From the NCBI GenBank assembly GCA_024281825.1, contig JAMWZY010000008.1:62001-126000 (forward strand): a stretch of 64,000 nucleotides of DNA. Reading direction: 5' to 3'. Below are positions 39,635-50,228 of the stretch, one piece after another (the first letter of the stretch is position 1; every line of letters starts with the position of its first letter). The DNA is from Nitrosomonas sp. Its GTDB lineage: Bacteria > Pseudomonadota > Gammaproteobacteria > Burkholderiales > Nitrosomonadaceae. Position numbers and translations under genes: made by a program. The notes below the pieces were generated by a model, which saw nothing but the letters and a program-made list of their open reading frames with translations, searched no databases and was not told the DNA's origin.

Positions 39635-42204
39635 CACCAATCCTCCCGAACGGCTTGTATCACTTGCTTTGAAACCGCGCGTCGTCCTGCCAATAATGCC
39701 GTACATGTTGCAGTAATCAGCATAACGACTGCGATTATTATCAACCAACTCCAAGGTAAGTACATTTGCATTGTCCAATGAAATGATTGTGGATTAATGA
39801 TAAAAATCAGAACCAAACTGATCCCCCAACCAAGCAAGAATCCAAACATAATACCTAGGCTTGTCAACAAACCGCCTTCCGTTGCCAACATAAGTAAGAT
39901 TTGGTGTCGCATCATGCCAATATGCCGCAACATACCGAATTCTTTAGCGCGCGCCAGCATTTGCGCAGAAAAACTTGCAGCCACACCCAGTAATCCAATA
40001 ATGACTGCAACCAATTCAAGCAAATAGGTAACCGCAAAACTACGATCGAAGATTTCTAGGCTAATCGCCCGCAAATCACTCGATCGAGAAACCTCCAATT
40101 CCTTACCAAAAGGTAACTGTCGTAATTGCTCAATTACTTGTTGCATCGACACATTGGTTTGTAACCACAACGCAACCGTATTTACGGTGGAATCACCGGT
40201 AATGGTACGATAATCATCCAATTGCATTTGTATCGCGCCAAACTGACGCCCGTAATCACGCCAAACAGCCACTACCATAAACTCATGCGTACTCGCACCA
40301 ATCGGCAGTATCACTCGCTCTCCAACCCGATAACCATATAAATCCACCATGGCTTCTGATACCCAAACAGGCAAAACATTCTCCGGCAGTGAATCCAGCG
40401 CTATGACTGCATGTGTTTCGTCATGAATGATAGGCAATGTATTTTGCGGGTCTATTCGATCGATCGGACGCGCAAATAGCGTCACCTCCGGTCTATCGAC
40501 ATCGAATAATACTTGCTGTGTACGAAAAAAATCCGCTCGAGAAAAAACCGGAAGCGCAGAGATGATTTGTTGCGTGTCTAAATGAAAACCACCAAGATCC
40601 CCAACAGCAGCAGTACGCACATAAAGATCAGCGGGCAACACACGATCTAACCATTGATCCACCGATTCACGGAAACTCGTTACCATAATAGCCATCGCAA
40701 CCATCAAGCTGAAACTCGCCAATATACCCCCCAGCGCAATCGATGCATGATTAGGTGCATTCTCTAAACGCGCTAAGGATAGCAGTCCAACAACACCGAT
40801 ACGGACATGTCTTCTAAAAGTAACCGTAACAGCAAAAAGCCAAGTGATTAAATGCGGTATTAAAGCGATGCTACCAATTAATAATAACGCGATGGCCAAA
40901 TAACCAAAAACTGGTAATCCATTCAAAACAGGCAATTGCGTGAAAATGACAGCAAGACACAAGCCCGTTATAGCAAACAAAGGAAACGATGTTTTTTTCA
41001 TGGCTGCATCTTCACTACCTAATTTCAATGCCAATGCAGGTTTTGCGCGTGCAGCCTCCAACGCGGGCACAATACTTCCCAATAACGTCACACCCAATCC
41101 GACCACAAAATAGATCAAAGCAACCCAAATTTCAAAACTAATATCAGGTTTAATGCCTGGAAAGAAGCTACTGCCTAAGCTTCCCCCAAAGAATTCAATC
41201 ACGCTGACGGCAATCGCATATCCTAATGCTACACCTACAATCGAGCCGAGTATTCCCAGCATCATTCCTTCTATCATCACTTGCCAAAGTAGTTGGCGAC
41301 GGGTAAAACCTAATACCCGCAGCAATGCAAATTGCTGACGGCGGCGTATTATCGAGAGCGCCTGTGTCGAAAACACTAAAAAGCTTCCAGTGAATAAAGC
41401 CACCAATGCCAGCATATTCAAATTAACACGATAAGCACGTGACATATTGGCCACCCGCGCTTCTTGATTTTCCAATTCAACTACCGCATAAGATGTTCCT
41501 AGATGCTGTTCCAATTTGCTTTTAAATACCGCATGATTTACACCGTCTTTTAATTTCAATTCAACACGCGACAACTTGCCCAAATGCTGTAAGCGCCATT
41601 GCGCCGCACCAATATCCATCACGGCAATACTTTGCCCGCTTCTGGCACGCACCAAACCACCCGCAACACGCAGTGACACGGATTGTATTCCAACATGGAA
41701 TGACAGCGTATCGCCTTGTTTCACCTCTAACCAAGACATTGCCGCCGGCGATAAAAAGATCGTATCATCCGCCAACCGATCCATTGCCTTGCCGTCTTCG
41801 GGAACACCTAACAAATCGGGAGCAATTTGTGCGGCACGAAACATATCGATGCCGATGACTTTCAATTTGTAATCGCCACGGGCTTGTCGTTTACCGGGCA
41901 TCGCAATATCCAATTCCAGCACCGGATTGGCTACTGCTACACCATCATAAACGGCCAATTGAGGATAAAGCGCCTCATCCATTAAAGCGGTCTTGGCACG
42001 CACTAATAAATCCGACTGTCCAGACAGATTTTTACTAGCAGCGGAAAATTCGTTAAATGCAGCACTATTGAGCAAATGAATCGAGAACCCCATTGCAACA
42101 CCAATCGCAATCGCCAATAAAGTAACCAATGCTTGACCGATATGCGACCGCCACTCACCCACGAGTAACCAGCGGTTTAACATCATTGTATTTCCTGTTT
42201 TCAT
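39634..42204 (-). CDS. Large FtsX/MacB-type ABC transporter permease
   Basis: 856 residues. An N-terminal helix and periplasmic domain, then FtsX helices near 268-380, several more helices in the middle, a second periplasmic domain, and a C-terminal FtsX module with about three helices (LLELVAVIIGLLGVAASFSAQ onward). This is effectively two permease units in one chain, as in AttF+AttG fused. Its start overlaps the ATPase stop (ATGA), so translation is coupled. Confidence 0.88.
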   Translation of the reverse strand: MKTGNTMMLNRWLLVGEWRSHIGQALVTLLAIAIGVAMGFSIHLLNSAAFNEFSAASKNLSGQSDLLVRAKTALMDEALYPQLAVYDGVAVANPVLELDIAMPGKRQARGDYKLKVIGIDMFRAAQIAPDLLGVPEDGKAMDRLADDTIFLSPAAMSWLEVKQGDTLSFHVGIQSVSLRVAGGLVRARSGQSIAVMDIGAAQWRLQHLGKLSRVELKLKDGVNHAVFKSKLEQHLGTSYAVVELENQEARVANMSRAYRVNLNMLALVALFTGSFLVFSTQALSIIRRRQQFALLRVLGFTRRQLLWQVMIEGMMLGILGSIVGVALGYAIAVSVIEFFGGSLGSSFFPGIKPDISFEIWVALIYFVVGLGVTLLGSIVPALEAARAKPALALKLGSEDAAMKKTSFPLFAITGLCLAVIFTQLPVLNGLPVFGYLAIALLLIGSIALIPHLITWLFAVTVTFRRHVRIGVVGLLSLARLENAPNHASIALGGILASFSLMVAMAIMVTSFRESVDQWLDRVLPADLYVRTAAVGDLGGFHLDTQQIISALPVFSRADFFRTQQVLFDVDRPEVTLFARPIDRIDPQNTLPIIHDETHAVIALDSLPENVLPVWVSEAMVDLYGYRVGERVILPIGASTHEFMVVAVWRDYGRQFGAIQMQLDDYRTITGDSTVNTVALWLQTNVSMQQVIEQLRQLPFGKELEVSRSSDLRAISLEIFDRSFAVTYLLELVAVIIGLLGVAASFSAQMLARAKEFGMLRHIGMMRHQILLMLATEGGLLTSLGIMFGFLLGWGISLVLIFIINPQSFHWTMQMYLPWSWLIIIAVVMLITATCTALLAGRRAVSKQVIQAVREDW

Positions 42205-42866
42205 AAACTCATAGGATGTAAACCATCTTTACGCAAATTCATGACACGATCAGTTGTCGCCGCAGCCATATGCGAATGTGTCACGATAATCGCGCTAGCG
42301 TTATTCGCTTTAATTTCAGCACGTATTAATTGTAAAATTTCCTGCGCGGTATCGGGATCGAGGTTTCCTGTCGGCTCGTCAGCCAATATCAACTTAGGAC
42401 GATGAACCAAAGCTCTCGCAATGGCAACACGTTGTAATTCACCACCAGAAAGTTGGCGTGGAAAATCTTGTCCTCTCCCCTGCAAGCCAACTTGATCGAG
42501 CATTTGTTCAGCATGCTGCAATGACTGTCCATTGAGTAGCAACGGCAAAGCAACATTTTGCAGTAACGTCAAATGTGGTAGAACATGAAAAGCCTGAAAA
42601 ATAAAACCGAAGCGCTCGCGGCGCAATTGTGTTGCCGCATCATCACCCAAGGAAGAAATAGCAATATCATCAATAAGTATCTCTCCGGAATCAGGCGTGT
42701 CCAAGCCCGCAATTAGATTCAGCAATGTCGATTTCCCCACACCGGATTCACCCATGATAGCCACATATTCACCCGTTTTAAGCGTATAAGTTAGATCGTC
42801 CAGTACCTTCCGTCCTTGCGGATAAGCTTTGCTAATACTACGTAACTCTAGAATATTTAAAGACAT
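42201..42866 (-). CDS. ABC transporter ATP-binding protein (LolD/MacB type)
   Basis: 221 residues from ATG 42866; a GTG three codons upstream (42875) is an alternative start. Walker A is GESGVGKST, the signature is LSGGE and Walker B is LILADEPTGNLD. The sequence belongs to the LolD/MacB group, which powers FtsX-type permeases that extract or export lipophilic compounds or peptides across the envelope. First gene of the three-gene Att-like operon. Confidence 0.92.
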   Translation of the reverse strand: MSLNILELRSISKAYPQGRKVLDDLTYTLKTGEYVAIMGESGVGKSTLLNLIAGLDTPDSGEILIDDIAISSLGDDAATQLRRERFGFIFQAFHVLPHLTLLQNVALPLLLNGQSLQHAEQMLDQVGLQGRGQDFPRQLSGGELQRVAIARALVHRPKLILADEPTGNLDPDTAQEILQLIRAEIKANNASAIIVTHSHMAAATTDRVMNLRKDGLHPMSL

Positions 42867-43089
42867 TACGGTCACTTCACTCTATATAGAAAAAAACGAT
42901 CGAAAATTTTGTAAAATAAAACGGTGCATGATTTTTCAGATCAAGTTATGCTTAACTGTATCACGTTAAAATAGCCGGTGGTGCTGCTAAAAATTTGCAA
43001 TACCTTACAGTTAGAAATTGCTAAAGACTTTACCCATCGTTGTGAAAAATTAATTTCAGGAAACACGATCCTAAAAAAGGAGAAAAATT

Positions 43090-43371
43090 ATGCCTCGTGC
43101 CAGCGCACGTCACATTTTGGTAAAAACCGAAGAACAATGCCAGTCACTTAAAACAGAAATAGAAAATGGTGCTAATTTTGGCGAGCTTGCCAAACAACAC
43201 TCACAATGTCCATCTGGACAGCAAGGTGGAGATCTGGGCGAATTCGGTCGCGGACAGATGGTAAAAGAATTTGATACGGTTGTATTCAGCGCACCGGTTG
43301 GGGAGGTGCAAGGGCCGGTAAAAACACAATTTGGATATCACTTGCTGGAAGTAACGAAGCGCAGTGATTAA
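43090..43371 (+). CDS. Parvulin-type peptidyl-prolyl isomerase
   Basis: 93 residues, a single rotamase (PpiC) domain without signal peptide, so cytoplasmic. [31 protein letters not shown] and [11 protein letters not shown] are the conserved parvulin segments. AAAAGGAG precedes ATG. It stands alone between divergent and convergent operons. Confidence 0.93.
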   Translation: MPRASARHILVKTEEQCQSLKTEIENGANFGELAKQHSQCPSGQQGGDLGEFGRGQMVKEFDTVVFSAPVGEVQGPVKTQFGYHLLEVTKRSD

Positions 43372-43491
43372 CAAATGGAACGAAGTCTTTACTCAAGAAA
43401 CTAAAACTTATTGACCATACAGCGCATTTGGTGTGATGAAAAATATTTCACACATCCAAAAATTCGGTGCTCTGAGTTTCTGCATCATCGA

Positions 43492-44166
43492 TTACTTCTT
43501 CCTGGCCACCAGCACGCCATCGCGAGTAGGATTAATGAAAGTTTCAAATTCTGCATCATCAAAAATCATCTGATTATGCTTTATGATGGCTTTCGTCGCC
43601 CCACTGATAGCGCCAACATCATTTTGTGTAATCACGCGCCCGCTCCACAAAACATTATCAGCGATATACAAGCCACCCGGACGTATTCTGTGTTTCGCCA
43701 TTTGCCATATCTCCGGATAGGCTTCCTTATCCACATCGTTATAGCAAATATCAAACATACCTTCCGTTGATAAAAAAATATCCTGAGCTTTTCCAATTTG
43801 AAAATTGAGCCGCTGCCAAAAACCGGTACCCGCTAGATAGCGCTCCGCCACTACTCGATTGGCCGGATTGATATCACTGCAAATCACTTGGCCTTCAGCA
43901 CCTACCGCTTTAGCAAACCAATAAGCAGAATAGCCATAACCACTACCAAATTCAAAAACACGCCTTGCTTGAATCATTTTCGCTTGCGTTGCTAAAAAGA
44001 TTCCAGTTAAACGATTGACGATTGGAAAATTCTGTTGTTTCGCGAATGCCTCCATCTCAAGTAATGCCGGGTCATCCGTAAGTGACACCAAAGTACGCAT
44101 ATAACTTTCAATCTCGGGGTGCACTACGGGCAGAATGCTATCCATTTGATTCTTTTCTTGCTTCAT
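43492..44166 (-). CDS. Class I O-methyltransferase
   Basis: 224 residues, caffeoyl-CoA-O-methyltransferase-like fold with the SAM motif VFEFGSGYGYSAYWFA and metal-site region NDVDKEAYPEIW. Such enzymes methylate catechol-like or other hydroxyl groups; the substrate is unknown. Last gene of the polysaccharide operon, ten bases after the next methyltransferase. Confidence 0.83.
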   Translation of the reverse strand: MKQEKNQMDSILPVVHPEIESYMRTLVSLTDDPALLEMEAFAKQQNFPIVNRLTGIFLATQAKMIQARRVFEFGSGYGYSAYWFAKAVGAEGQVICSDINPANRVVAERYLAGTGFWQRLNFQIGKAQDIFLSTEGMFDICYNDVDKEAYPEIWQMAKHRIRPGGLYIADNVLWSGRVITQNDVGAISGATKAIIKHNQMIFDDAEFETFINPTRDGVLVARKK

Positions 44167-44176
44167 ACAAGCTTCC

Positions 44177-45169
44177 TTATTTCAATTCTGTATCAATCCT
44201 TTGCTTTCTGGCTATCAGGACACATTCTTCGCCTGACTGCTTGTTCAACACAAATGCAATGCGTGCAAACAGTTGGAACCAGAATCCTCGAAAAATATCA
44301 CGATAGGTAATCGATTGCTGCTGTTTCGTAACGGAATCTGTGGGTACAAAACTATTTTGACCGATACCAAAAGCAGTAATCGGTGTTGTCCATGATTTTT
44401 GGCACTGAAAACCCGATTTTTGCATCAATCGTGTCAACGTTTTCGAAGTAAACAAATGGAGATGCCTAGGTGGCTCCAACCCTCGCCAACCAGCGCGAAA
44501 TTTCCGATGACCATAGCTATCCACATTAGGTGTCAGTAATACGATCAAGCCATCTTGCTTTAGTAATCGAAAGCAAGATGCTAACAAAGCAGCCGGATCA
44601 TGTACATGCTCAATGACATGACTCATCAGAATCACATCATATTGCTCAGAAATATTTAAGCTCTCAAGCGCGCCCAAGTGAACCAATATTCCTAAGTTAT
44701 GGGTTACGAATTCGTAAGCTACAGGATCAATTTCTTGGCCGGTCACTTTCCATCCCAAATTACGCAATCTGTTTAACCGCTTACCATTTCCACACCCAAC
44801 TTCCAGCAAACTTCCATGCACAATATCATCGAGATACATACGTTTATATCGCTGGCGTTCCCTATGCAATCCCAATAAACTGAATCGATGCAACACCGTG
44901 CGTAAGATCTTTAACCAGCCAGTTAGGCGCGTATCATTTGCATCGTGTGTGTAATAATTTTGATAAGCCTTACCTATATCATCCACATGCGGCCTCGGAT
45001 CAAGCCAGATATGACCGCAATTTATTGCAGTGCATTTCCTAAAACTCCATTCGCCAGGCGCACCAAACAAATGATCAACACAGTTACGATAAATGATCGT
45101 TCCGTTTTCACCACATAAATAACAGGCAACATTGGTTTCGGTAGTGATAGGAAACATTTTGTTTTGCAT
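44177..45169 (-). CDS. SAM-dependent methyltransferase with N-terminal zinc-ribbon-like segment
   Basis: 330 residues. The first 50 carry CYLCGENG, then C-x5-C-G-HIW, an apparent zinc ribbon common in sugar-modifying methyltransferases. The SAM motif is LLEVGCGNGKRL, and DVILMSHVIEHVHDP is the usual post-motif. It may modify a surface sugar or a lipid-linked intermediate. Confidence 0.82.
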   Translation of the reverse strand: MQNKMFPITTETNVACYLCGENGTIIYRNCVDHLFGAPGEWSFRKCTAINCGHIWLDPRPHVDDIGKAYQNYYTHDANDTRLTGWLKILRTVLHRFSLLGLHRERQRYKRMYLDDIVHGSLLEVGCGNGKRLNRLRNLGWKVTGQEIDPVAYEFVTHNLGILVHLGALESLNISEQYDVILMSHVIEHVHDPAALLASCFRLLKQDGLIVLLTPNVDSYGHRKFRAGWRGLEPPRHLHLFTSKTLTRLMQKSGFQCQKSWTTPITAFGIGQNSFVPTDSVTKQQQSITYRDIFRGFWFQLFARIAFVLNKQSGEECVLIARKQRIDTELK

Positions 45170-45301
45170 GTGGTTATTATAGGGACTTAGAAATCGCGCA
45201 ATGAATTTCTTGTGTTACGCATTTAACGAGATGACTTGAGATTCCCTATAGTATAGCCACAGGAATAGGCGTATAAGGTCCGTGGAGAAAAGTTATTGTC
45301 A

Positions 45302-46486
45302 TTATTCTCTCCAACGCATAGCTATCGCAGTCATCATCAGCAAAAACAAGGAAGTTCTACTAAAGATCAGGAAGGTATCAGCAAGCCCTGCTACTAATAC
45401 ATAACTCATCAAACCAGCACCCAATATTGCGAGGTTATTTTTTTCGAGGGTACGGTACCAACTCCAGAACAAAAATACTAATGCCGACATGCCCAACAAT
45501 CCCAAATGCATACCAATCTCAATCCAATCATTATGATAGTGTGCTGTCTCCTGGAATTTTGGTAAATCTTGATAGCGACCTTCTTTATAACTTTGAATGG
45601 TTTTCTCAAAGTACCCTGCCGCCGCACCCGTTCCATGTCCCAGTAGTGGACATTCTGCAATGCCATGCAACCCTACATCCCACATCGCAATACGGTAACC
45701 AAGGCTGGAATCGTAATGGCCTTGTTGCATCCATTCGAAATCGCTTTTAGCTTGTACCCAACGTTCCTGAAATACTGTGCTACTCAGGGCAAAGATAATG
45801 GTAACGGTCAGTAACGATAACAGGACGACTGCCAACCTCAAACGTTGCTCCCTGTAATAACAAAAAAACATGACCACCGCTGCTATCAAAGCAGCACAAA
45901 GAAAAACCCTGCTATTCTGGTAAAATTGGATCAGCAATATGGCAAATGCCAGAATCCACAGTGATGCTTGCACAAGCAGAGATTGGCTTATACACGAAAC
46001 CCCAATCAGAGTTACGAAACCCACACCAAGCATCGCCGAAAAACCTAAATACGACATCCCCAATAGCGGCACGCCTTGTATATCCAAAACAATCAACTGA
46101 TACATTCCCAGAATGAGAACAGCTATGTAACCGAGTATCAATCCTACCAATGCCCAAGGCAGCCGCTGCTGATTCAGAAGCGAATAGTAAGGAACAAAAA
46201 TCAATAACATGAAGTATTTCACCCATTTCATGCGATCATCTTCAAATTGCTCGCTCCATGACAAACCCACTATCAACAACAAACATAACAACAAGAGTGC
46301 TTGAACCAATGGTTCTCGGATAGTTTGGGATAAACGAGTCAAGCCGCCATCCATCATCCAAGCTACCACCAGTAAGGGAAAAACAATAAGATTAAGTCCG
46401 CCATGCCAAAACCCTAAACCGACCAAAACTAACACCAACCGAATCGATGTCTCTTGCCAGTTAGAATTAACGTACATAGAATTCAT
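45302..46486 (-). CDS. O-antigen ligase/polymerase-family membrane protein
   Basis: 394 residues with about ten hydrophobic helices and one large periplasmic loop (about 250-330) holding GYRIAMWDVGLHGI, GHGTGAA and HYHNDWIEIGMHLGL, the Wzy_C/WaaL signature. It joins or polymerises surface polysaccharide chains in the inner membrane. Ligase or polymerase cannot be decided by sequence alone. Confidence 0.87.
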   Translation of the reverse strand: MNSMYVNSNWQETSIRLVLVLVGLGFWHGGLNLIVFPLLVVAWMMDGGLTRLSQTIREPLVQALLLLCLLLIVGLSWSEQFEDDRMKWVKYFMLLIFVPYYSLLNQQRLPWALVGLILGYIAVLILGMYQLIVLDIQGVPLLGMSYLGFSAMLGVGFVTLIGVSCISQSLLVQASLWILAFAILLIQFYQNSRVFLCAALIAAVVMFFCYYREQRLRLAVVLLSLLTVTIIFALSSTVFQERWVQAKSDFEWMQQGHYDSSLGYRIAMWDVGLHGIAECPLLGHGTGAAAGYFEKTIQSYKEGRYQDLPKFQETAHYHNDWIEIGMHLGLLGMSALVFLFWSWYRTLEKNNLAILGAGLMSYVLVAGLADTFLIFSRTSLFLLMMTAIAMRWRE

Positions 46487-46562
46487 TGAAAGTAATTTTG
46501 TATAGAGATTTTATATCGCAAGTAGTAGCGAATACTTGTCATTACTGGCATAGAAATTTAAA

Positions 46563-47588
46563 TCAATTTACCCACTCTTGTAATTCAAGTTTGTTGAGAC
46601 GAACAAATCCTTTCAGTAGTATTCGCCATACCCATGGAACCCCCGCCAATACCCAGACTATAGAAATACGCTTATCGACACGTGATTGCCCCCTCAACAT
46701 TAAACGAAGAATATTAAACAAATTGGCGGAAACATTACGCATTTGCAAACACGATAGCTGCGGCGATGGTAATGGCGTCAACCAATAAACACTTCCTCCA
46801 CGCTGCATAACAATATTTAAGTTATCGGTCAACTCGGGCGGCAACTCTGACAGAGAATATCTCCAGGAAATCAATAAGATATTTCTCTTCGCATCGGGAT
46901 AACGTAAAAAATAGCGCGCACGATTACGTGCAACCAGCGCTCGAAAATCCGGACCACGGCCAAATGAAGCACCGCCTACATGATGAATATAACAATCCGC
47001 ATGAATACCCACACGCCAACCTTGCTCTATCAAACGGCGCCCCAGGTCAGTATCTTCGTAGTATCCGCGACCAAATTCCTGATCAAAACCTCCAATTGAC
47101 ATAAAAAGCTTACGTCGAATCAGAAAACCATAACCTTGAAAACGGTAAGTCGTAATATAACCACCTGTTTGGCGCTGATATCGACTGGGATGACAATGAA
47201 AAAAAGAATCATGTATTGGACTAACAATTGCAAGCTTTTCATCTTGTTGCAACGCATTACAGAGTATCGGCAGAAAATTTTCTCGCAACTCAGTATCTGA
47301 ATTAAGCACCAGCACCAGATCGGCATCAGAGCGTGCAACCGCTTCGTTGACTGATTGACCATATCCTAGATTTCTCAAAGCATGATGCACATGTACTTGT
47401 GTATAAGTCAATCTATCCAGCATTTCGCGTGTTTCTAGACTAGAAGCATCGTCTTGAATCCAAACTGCATGAATGGATTGACTCAGATGCGCGATTACCG
47501 AATCAATGCAGCGTTTTACACTATCGGGAGAATTATAAACAGGAATAACAACATCAACAGACAATAGACTTGGCTCGTCCATAGCCAA
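46563..47588 (-). CDS. Family 2 glycosyltransferase
   Basis: 341 residues, GT-A fold. VDVVIPVYNSPDSVKRCIDSV, the metal-binding LVLNSDTEL and GFDQEFGRGYYEDTDLGRRL are the standard GT2 segments, close to rhamnosyltransferase-type enzymes. It transfers a sugar during polysaccharide assembly. It follows the FkbM gene by two bases. Confidence 0.9.
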   Translation of the reverse strand: MAMDEPSLLSVDVVIPVYNSPDSVKRCIDSVIAHLSQSIHAVWIQDDASSLETREMLDRLTYTQVHVHHALRNLGYGQSVNEAVARSDADLVLVLNSDTELRENFLPILCNALQQDEKLAIVSPIHDSFFHCHPSRYQRQTGGYITTYRFQGYGFLIRRKLFMSIGGFDQEFGRGYYEDTDLGRRLIEQGWRVGIHADCYIHHVGGASFGRGPDFRALVARNRARYFLRYPDAKRNILLISWRYSLSELPPELTDNLNIVMQRGGSVYWLTPLPSPQLSCLQMRNVSANLFNILRLMLRGQSRVDKRISIVWVLAGVPWVWRILLKGFVRLNKLELQEWVN

Positions 47589-47590
47589 TA

Positions 47591-48355
47591 TCAGCTTCTT
47601 TCAAAAATCAAATAAGCCTCGCCCCAATTTCTGGTTGATTTTTGTTTTACTTCAAACCCGGCTTGTTGCATAAGCGCGAGCGCTTCATTACGTTCATTTT
47701 CAGTACCCAACTCAACAATAACCGATTTTACTGCAGGATTCTTCAGAATAGACGCAGCACCTTTCAGAATAGCGATTTCCAGGCCGTCTACATCGATTTT
47801 GATATAATTGGGGCAAGGAAATTTCCACTGACTGCACAAATCATCCAGCGTTACACCGAACATACCTTGCGTATGTGTTGCTGATACTTTCATATTTTCT
47901 AAATCTTCAGCGCCAAATTGTGACCGATTGCCCCCTGGAATAAATTTTGGAATATACAATTTGGAAAATTCACTTTGTCCAGATATCGCCACACAATAGG
48001 ATAAAATATTATCACTCAAGTTATTGAAAAATATATTCTTATTGAGTGCATAATAATTATTGCTCTGGGGTTCGAAAGCATAAACCTGAATCTTGTCACC
48101 ATATTTCTTTGCTGGATACAAAGAATACTGTCCAATGTTCGCGCCAATATCAAAATAACAAGAATTTGGCTCGAAGCTATCCAGCCAATCCAACGTATCC
48201 GGTTCTTTAACCGAATACGTTTTCGCACGATTCAAAGTGCGCAGATGGTCTACTGAAATCAAAATAGATTGGTCTCTGACTGGAACCTTTACATAACCCC
48301 CTTTTAGCTTATACGCAATCACAACTAATTCATTAATAATCTCTTTAATTGACAC
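47591..48355 (-). CDS. FkbM-family methyltransferase
   Basis: 254 residues. FDIGANIGQYSLYPAKKYG is SAM motif I and IKIDVDGLEIAILKGA is the conserved FkbM block. FkbM enzymes O-methylate sugars and other small compounds. Tightly packed upstream of the GT2 gene, it probably methylates the same glycan. Confidence 0.9.
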   Translation of the reverse strand: MSIKEIINELVVIAYKLKGGYVKVPVRDQSILISVDHLRTLNRAKTYSVKEPDTLDWLDSFEPNSCYFDIGANIGQYSLYPAKKYGDKIQVYAFEPQSNNYYALNKNIFFNNLSDNILSYCVAISGQSEFSKLYIPKFIPGGNRSQFGAEDLENMKVSATHTQGMFGVTLDDLCSQWKFPCPNYIKIDVDGLEIAILKGAASILKNPAVKSVIVELGTENERNEALALMQQAGFEVKQKSTRNWGEAYLIFERS

Positions 48356-48422
48356 TATGTATTTTCTTTTAGGTTAGCTTACGTTGATATTAATAACTGG
48401 TGGTTCTTACATGCAGCATGCC

Positions 48423-49691
48423 TCACTCCGCTGATTCTTCAAGTAAAGCCACAAAACGCGACAGGACCTTACCATCTGGAACATCCAGCATTTCTCTCAG
48501 AAAACGCTGCCGATTTTCTTCTACGTAAAATGAATCCAGTCCTTGCGTCAAGAAACCATTGATCCTTTCATATACATCGTCACGGCATTTAAGCTCGGTC
48601 TCAGGCATGTAATAAGCAACCGTTGAACGGGCAGCAATCAAATAGTCAGCTGCCAAAACCGGTTTTTTCACACGCACTGCTTCAAAAACGACCGACGTAG
48701 CTAAATCGATGATCACATCCGACCAATTCATCAAGTGTACGGAATGTGTATTATCATCAGCAATCCGAACACTATGCAATTTTCGAATCGTGTTGTCCGT
48801 AGTTAATGATTGCTTCCAACCACTACGCGTATGGGGCTTAATAATCAGCTCCACCTCTGGAAACTCTGCGATCATCTGTACCACCTCTCCCACTTCTTCC
48901 CAGAAAGTCGTGAAATTAGCTTTTCTTAGAAACATGACAATCTTAAGTCGACTGTTTGAACGCACCAAAGGGGATGGCGGCATTAAACCAGAGAGGATGT
49001 TCAGCCATTCTTCACAATATCTTGGTGAACCGAGAACAGCGATTTTACTATCAGGGAGAAAAGGGCGAAAACGTATCGCACACAGTTCATTAGGCACAAC
49101 CAGTTTATCAAAAATCACTGCGGTAGAAAACAAAACATCTGGAACCACACGCCTTTCACCGCGCCGAATCAATTGACTTGCATGTGGGCTATCGCCATGT
49201 GGCAACGAAACAACGTTAAAGCCTCTATCCTTCGCCATTGCTACAACCACTTCTACCCATTCCACGCAAATCACTGAGTTTCTTTCAATCCAATCAAAAG
49301 CGACAACACCTTGACTATGATTTCCGGCAAAACAACGTTCCAATAAAAAACCAGCCGTATGCCGCCATAGCGGTTCGCGTTTCTTTTCATCAAAATGCTC
49401 TGCCAATGCAGCAACTATATTGCCAATAATTTTTATGCGACGAACATTTCGCGTCAGCAGTAACATTTGTAGGCGCCATTTAAGATAATCCAACCATGAA
49501 AACAGCTCCCGCATATGCGCTACACGAACTCCTTTTAGCTGACTCAAAAATTGCACACGAAAATCGCGACGAAATTTTGCAGAACCAATTAACACCACAT
49601 CGCACTGATGGCCGGATTGGATCCACTTATAAATAACCGGCGTAATATGGTCAATATCATTATAGTGACGAAGAAAGAAAAGAGCTTTCAT
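48423..49691 (-). CDS. Putative GT-B-type glycosyltransferase or glycerophosphotransferase
   Basis: 422 residues. No exact family recognised. The N-terminus MKALFFLRHYNDIDHITPVIYKW suits a GT-B nucleotide fold, and the C-terminal half has KIVMFLRKANF, ELIIKPHTRSGW and NWSDVIIDLATSVVFEAVRVKKPVL, which resemble CDP-glycerol-glycerophosphotransferase and capsule-type transferases. It heads the surface-polysaccharide operon. The general class is likely, the substrate open. Confidence 0.6.
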   Translation of the reverse strand: MKALFFLRHYNDIDHITPVIYKWIQSGHQCDVVLIGSAKFRRDFRVQFLSQLKGVRVAHMRELFSWLDYLKWRLQMLLLTRNVRRIKIIGNIVAALAEHFDEKKREPLWRHTAGFLLERCFAGNHSQGVVAFDWIERNSVICVEWVEVVVAMAKDRGFNVVSLPHGDSPHASQLIRRGERRVVPDVLFSTAVIFDKLVVPNELCAIRFRPFLPDSKIAVLGSPRYCEEWLNILSGLMPPSPLVRSNSRLKIVMFLRKANFTTFWEEVGEVVQMIAEFPEVELIIKPHTRSGWKQSLTTDNTIRKLHSVRIADDNTHSVHLMNWSDVIIDLATSVVFEAVRVKKPVLAADYLIAARSTVAYYMPETELKCRDDVYERINGFLTQGLDSFYVEENRQRFLREMLDVPDGKVLSRFVALLEESAE

Positions 49692-50228
49692 GACCGAATC
49701 AAAATAACTATCAATTTATTTAAAAAATACCACATTGGAAAATTTTTACGAGCCACTTCTCATTGGTCTGACCAAATAAAATAGTCCATGAAGGACTAAA
49801 TCGCGCTATTCTACCCCCGCAGATAGGTAAACACCAGCAAACGATTGCCGCCTACTACTTGGATTTCAGCAAAGCACTAAGCATTGATAGATCATACGAT
49901 TACCGATCCTCAGGAACAATCCGCTGTAAAGTGTTTTCGAAAAGAAGAATGCAAGGTAAAAACAGGCAAAAACGTAGCTTATGTATAATAGGGTAAAGTG
50001 CTATTAGCTTGTTTAAACACCGCCGCGATAACGCTGATAGTTTTTCAACGACCTGCTAAAACGCCTATACTGCAAACCATGACCACACACTTGCTCTTTA
50101 TAGCAGTTTAAGTTTTGCTGATAACTTGGTATAGTATTTTACCTGTTTCAGGAAAGCTGTTCGGATAGTGCCGTAATTCTATCCACATTTCGCGACAATA
50201 ATTGATTTTGTAATAAAGGATTAAGCAA
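49692..50228. other. 537-base intergenic region without recognised gene
   Basis: AT-rich, between two divergent units. It contains a TATAAT (49984-49989) without a good -35, and TTTTTCAACGACCTGCTA (about 50041-50058), which looks like a dispersed-repeat fragment but is unverified. No open frame of interest and no strong hairpin. Confidence 0.45.

Noticed and set aside
50041..50058. Possible insertion-sequence footprint in the 49692-50228 gap
   Set aside because: Only a short familiar-looking string; no inverted repeats, no target duplication and no transposase fragment seen.
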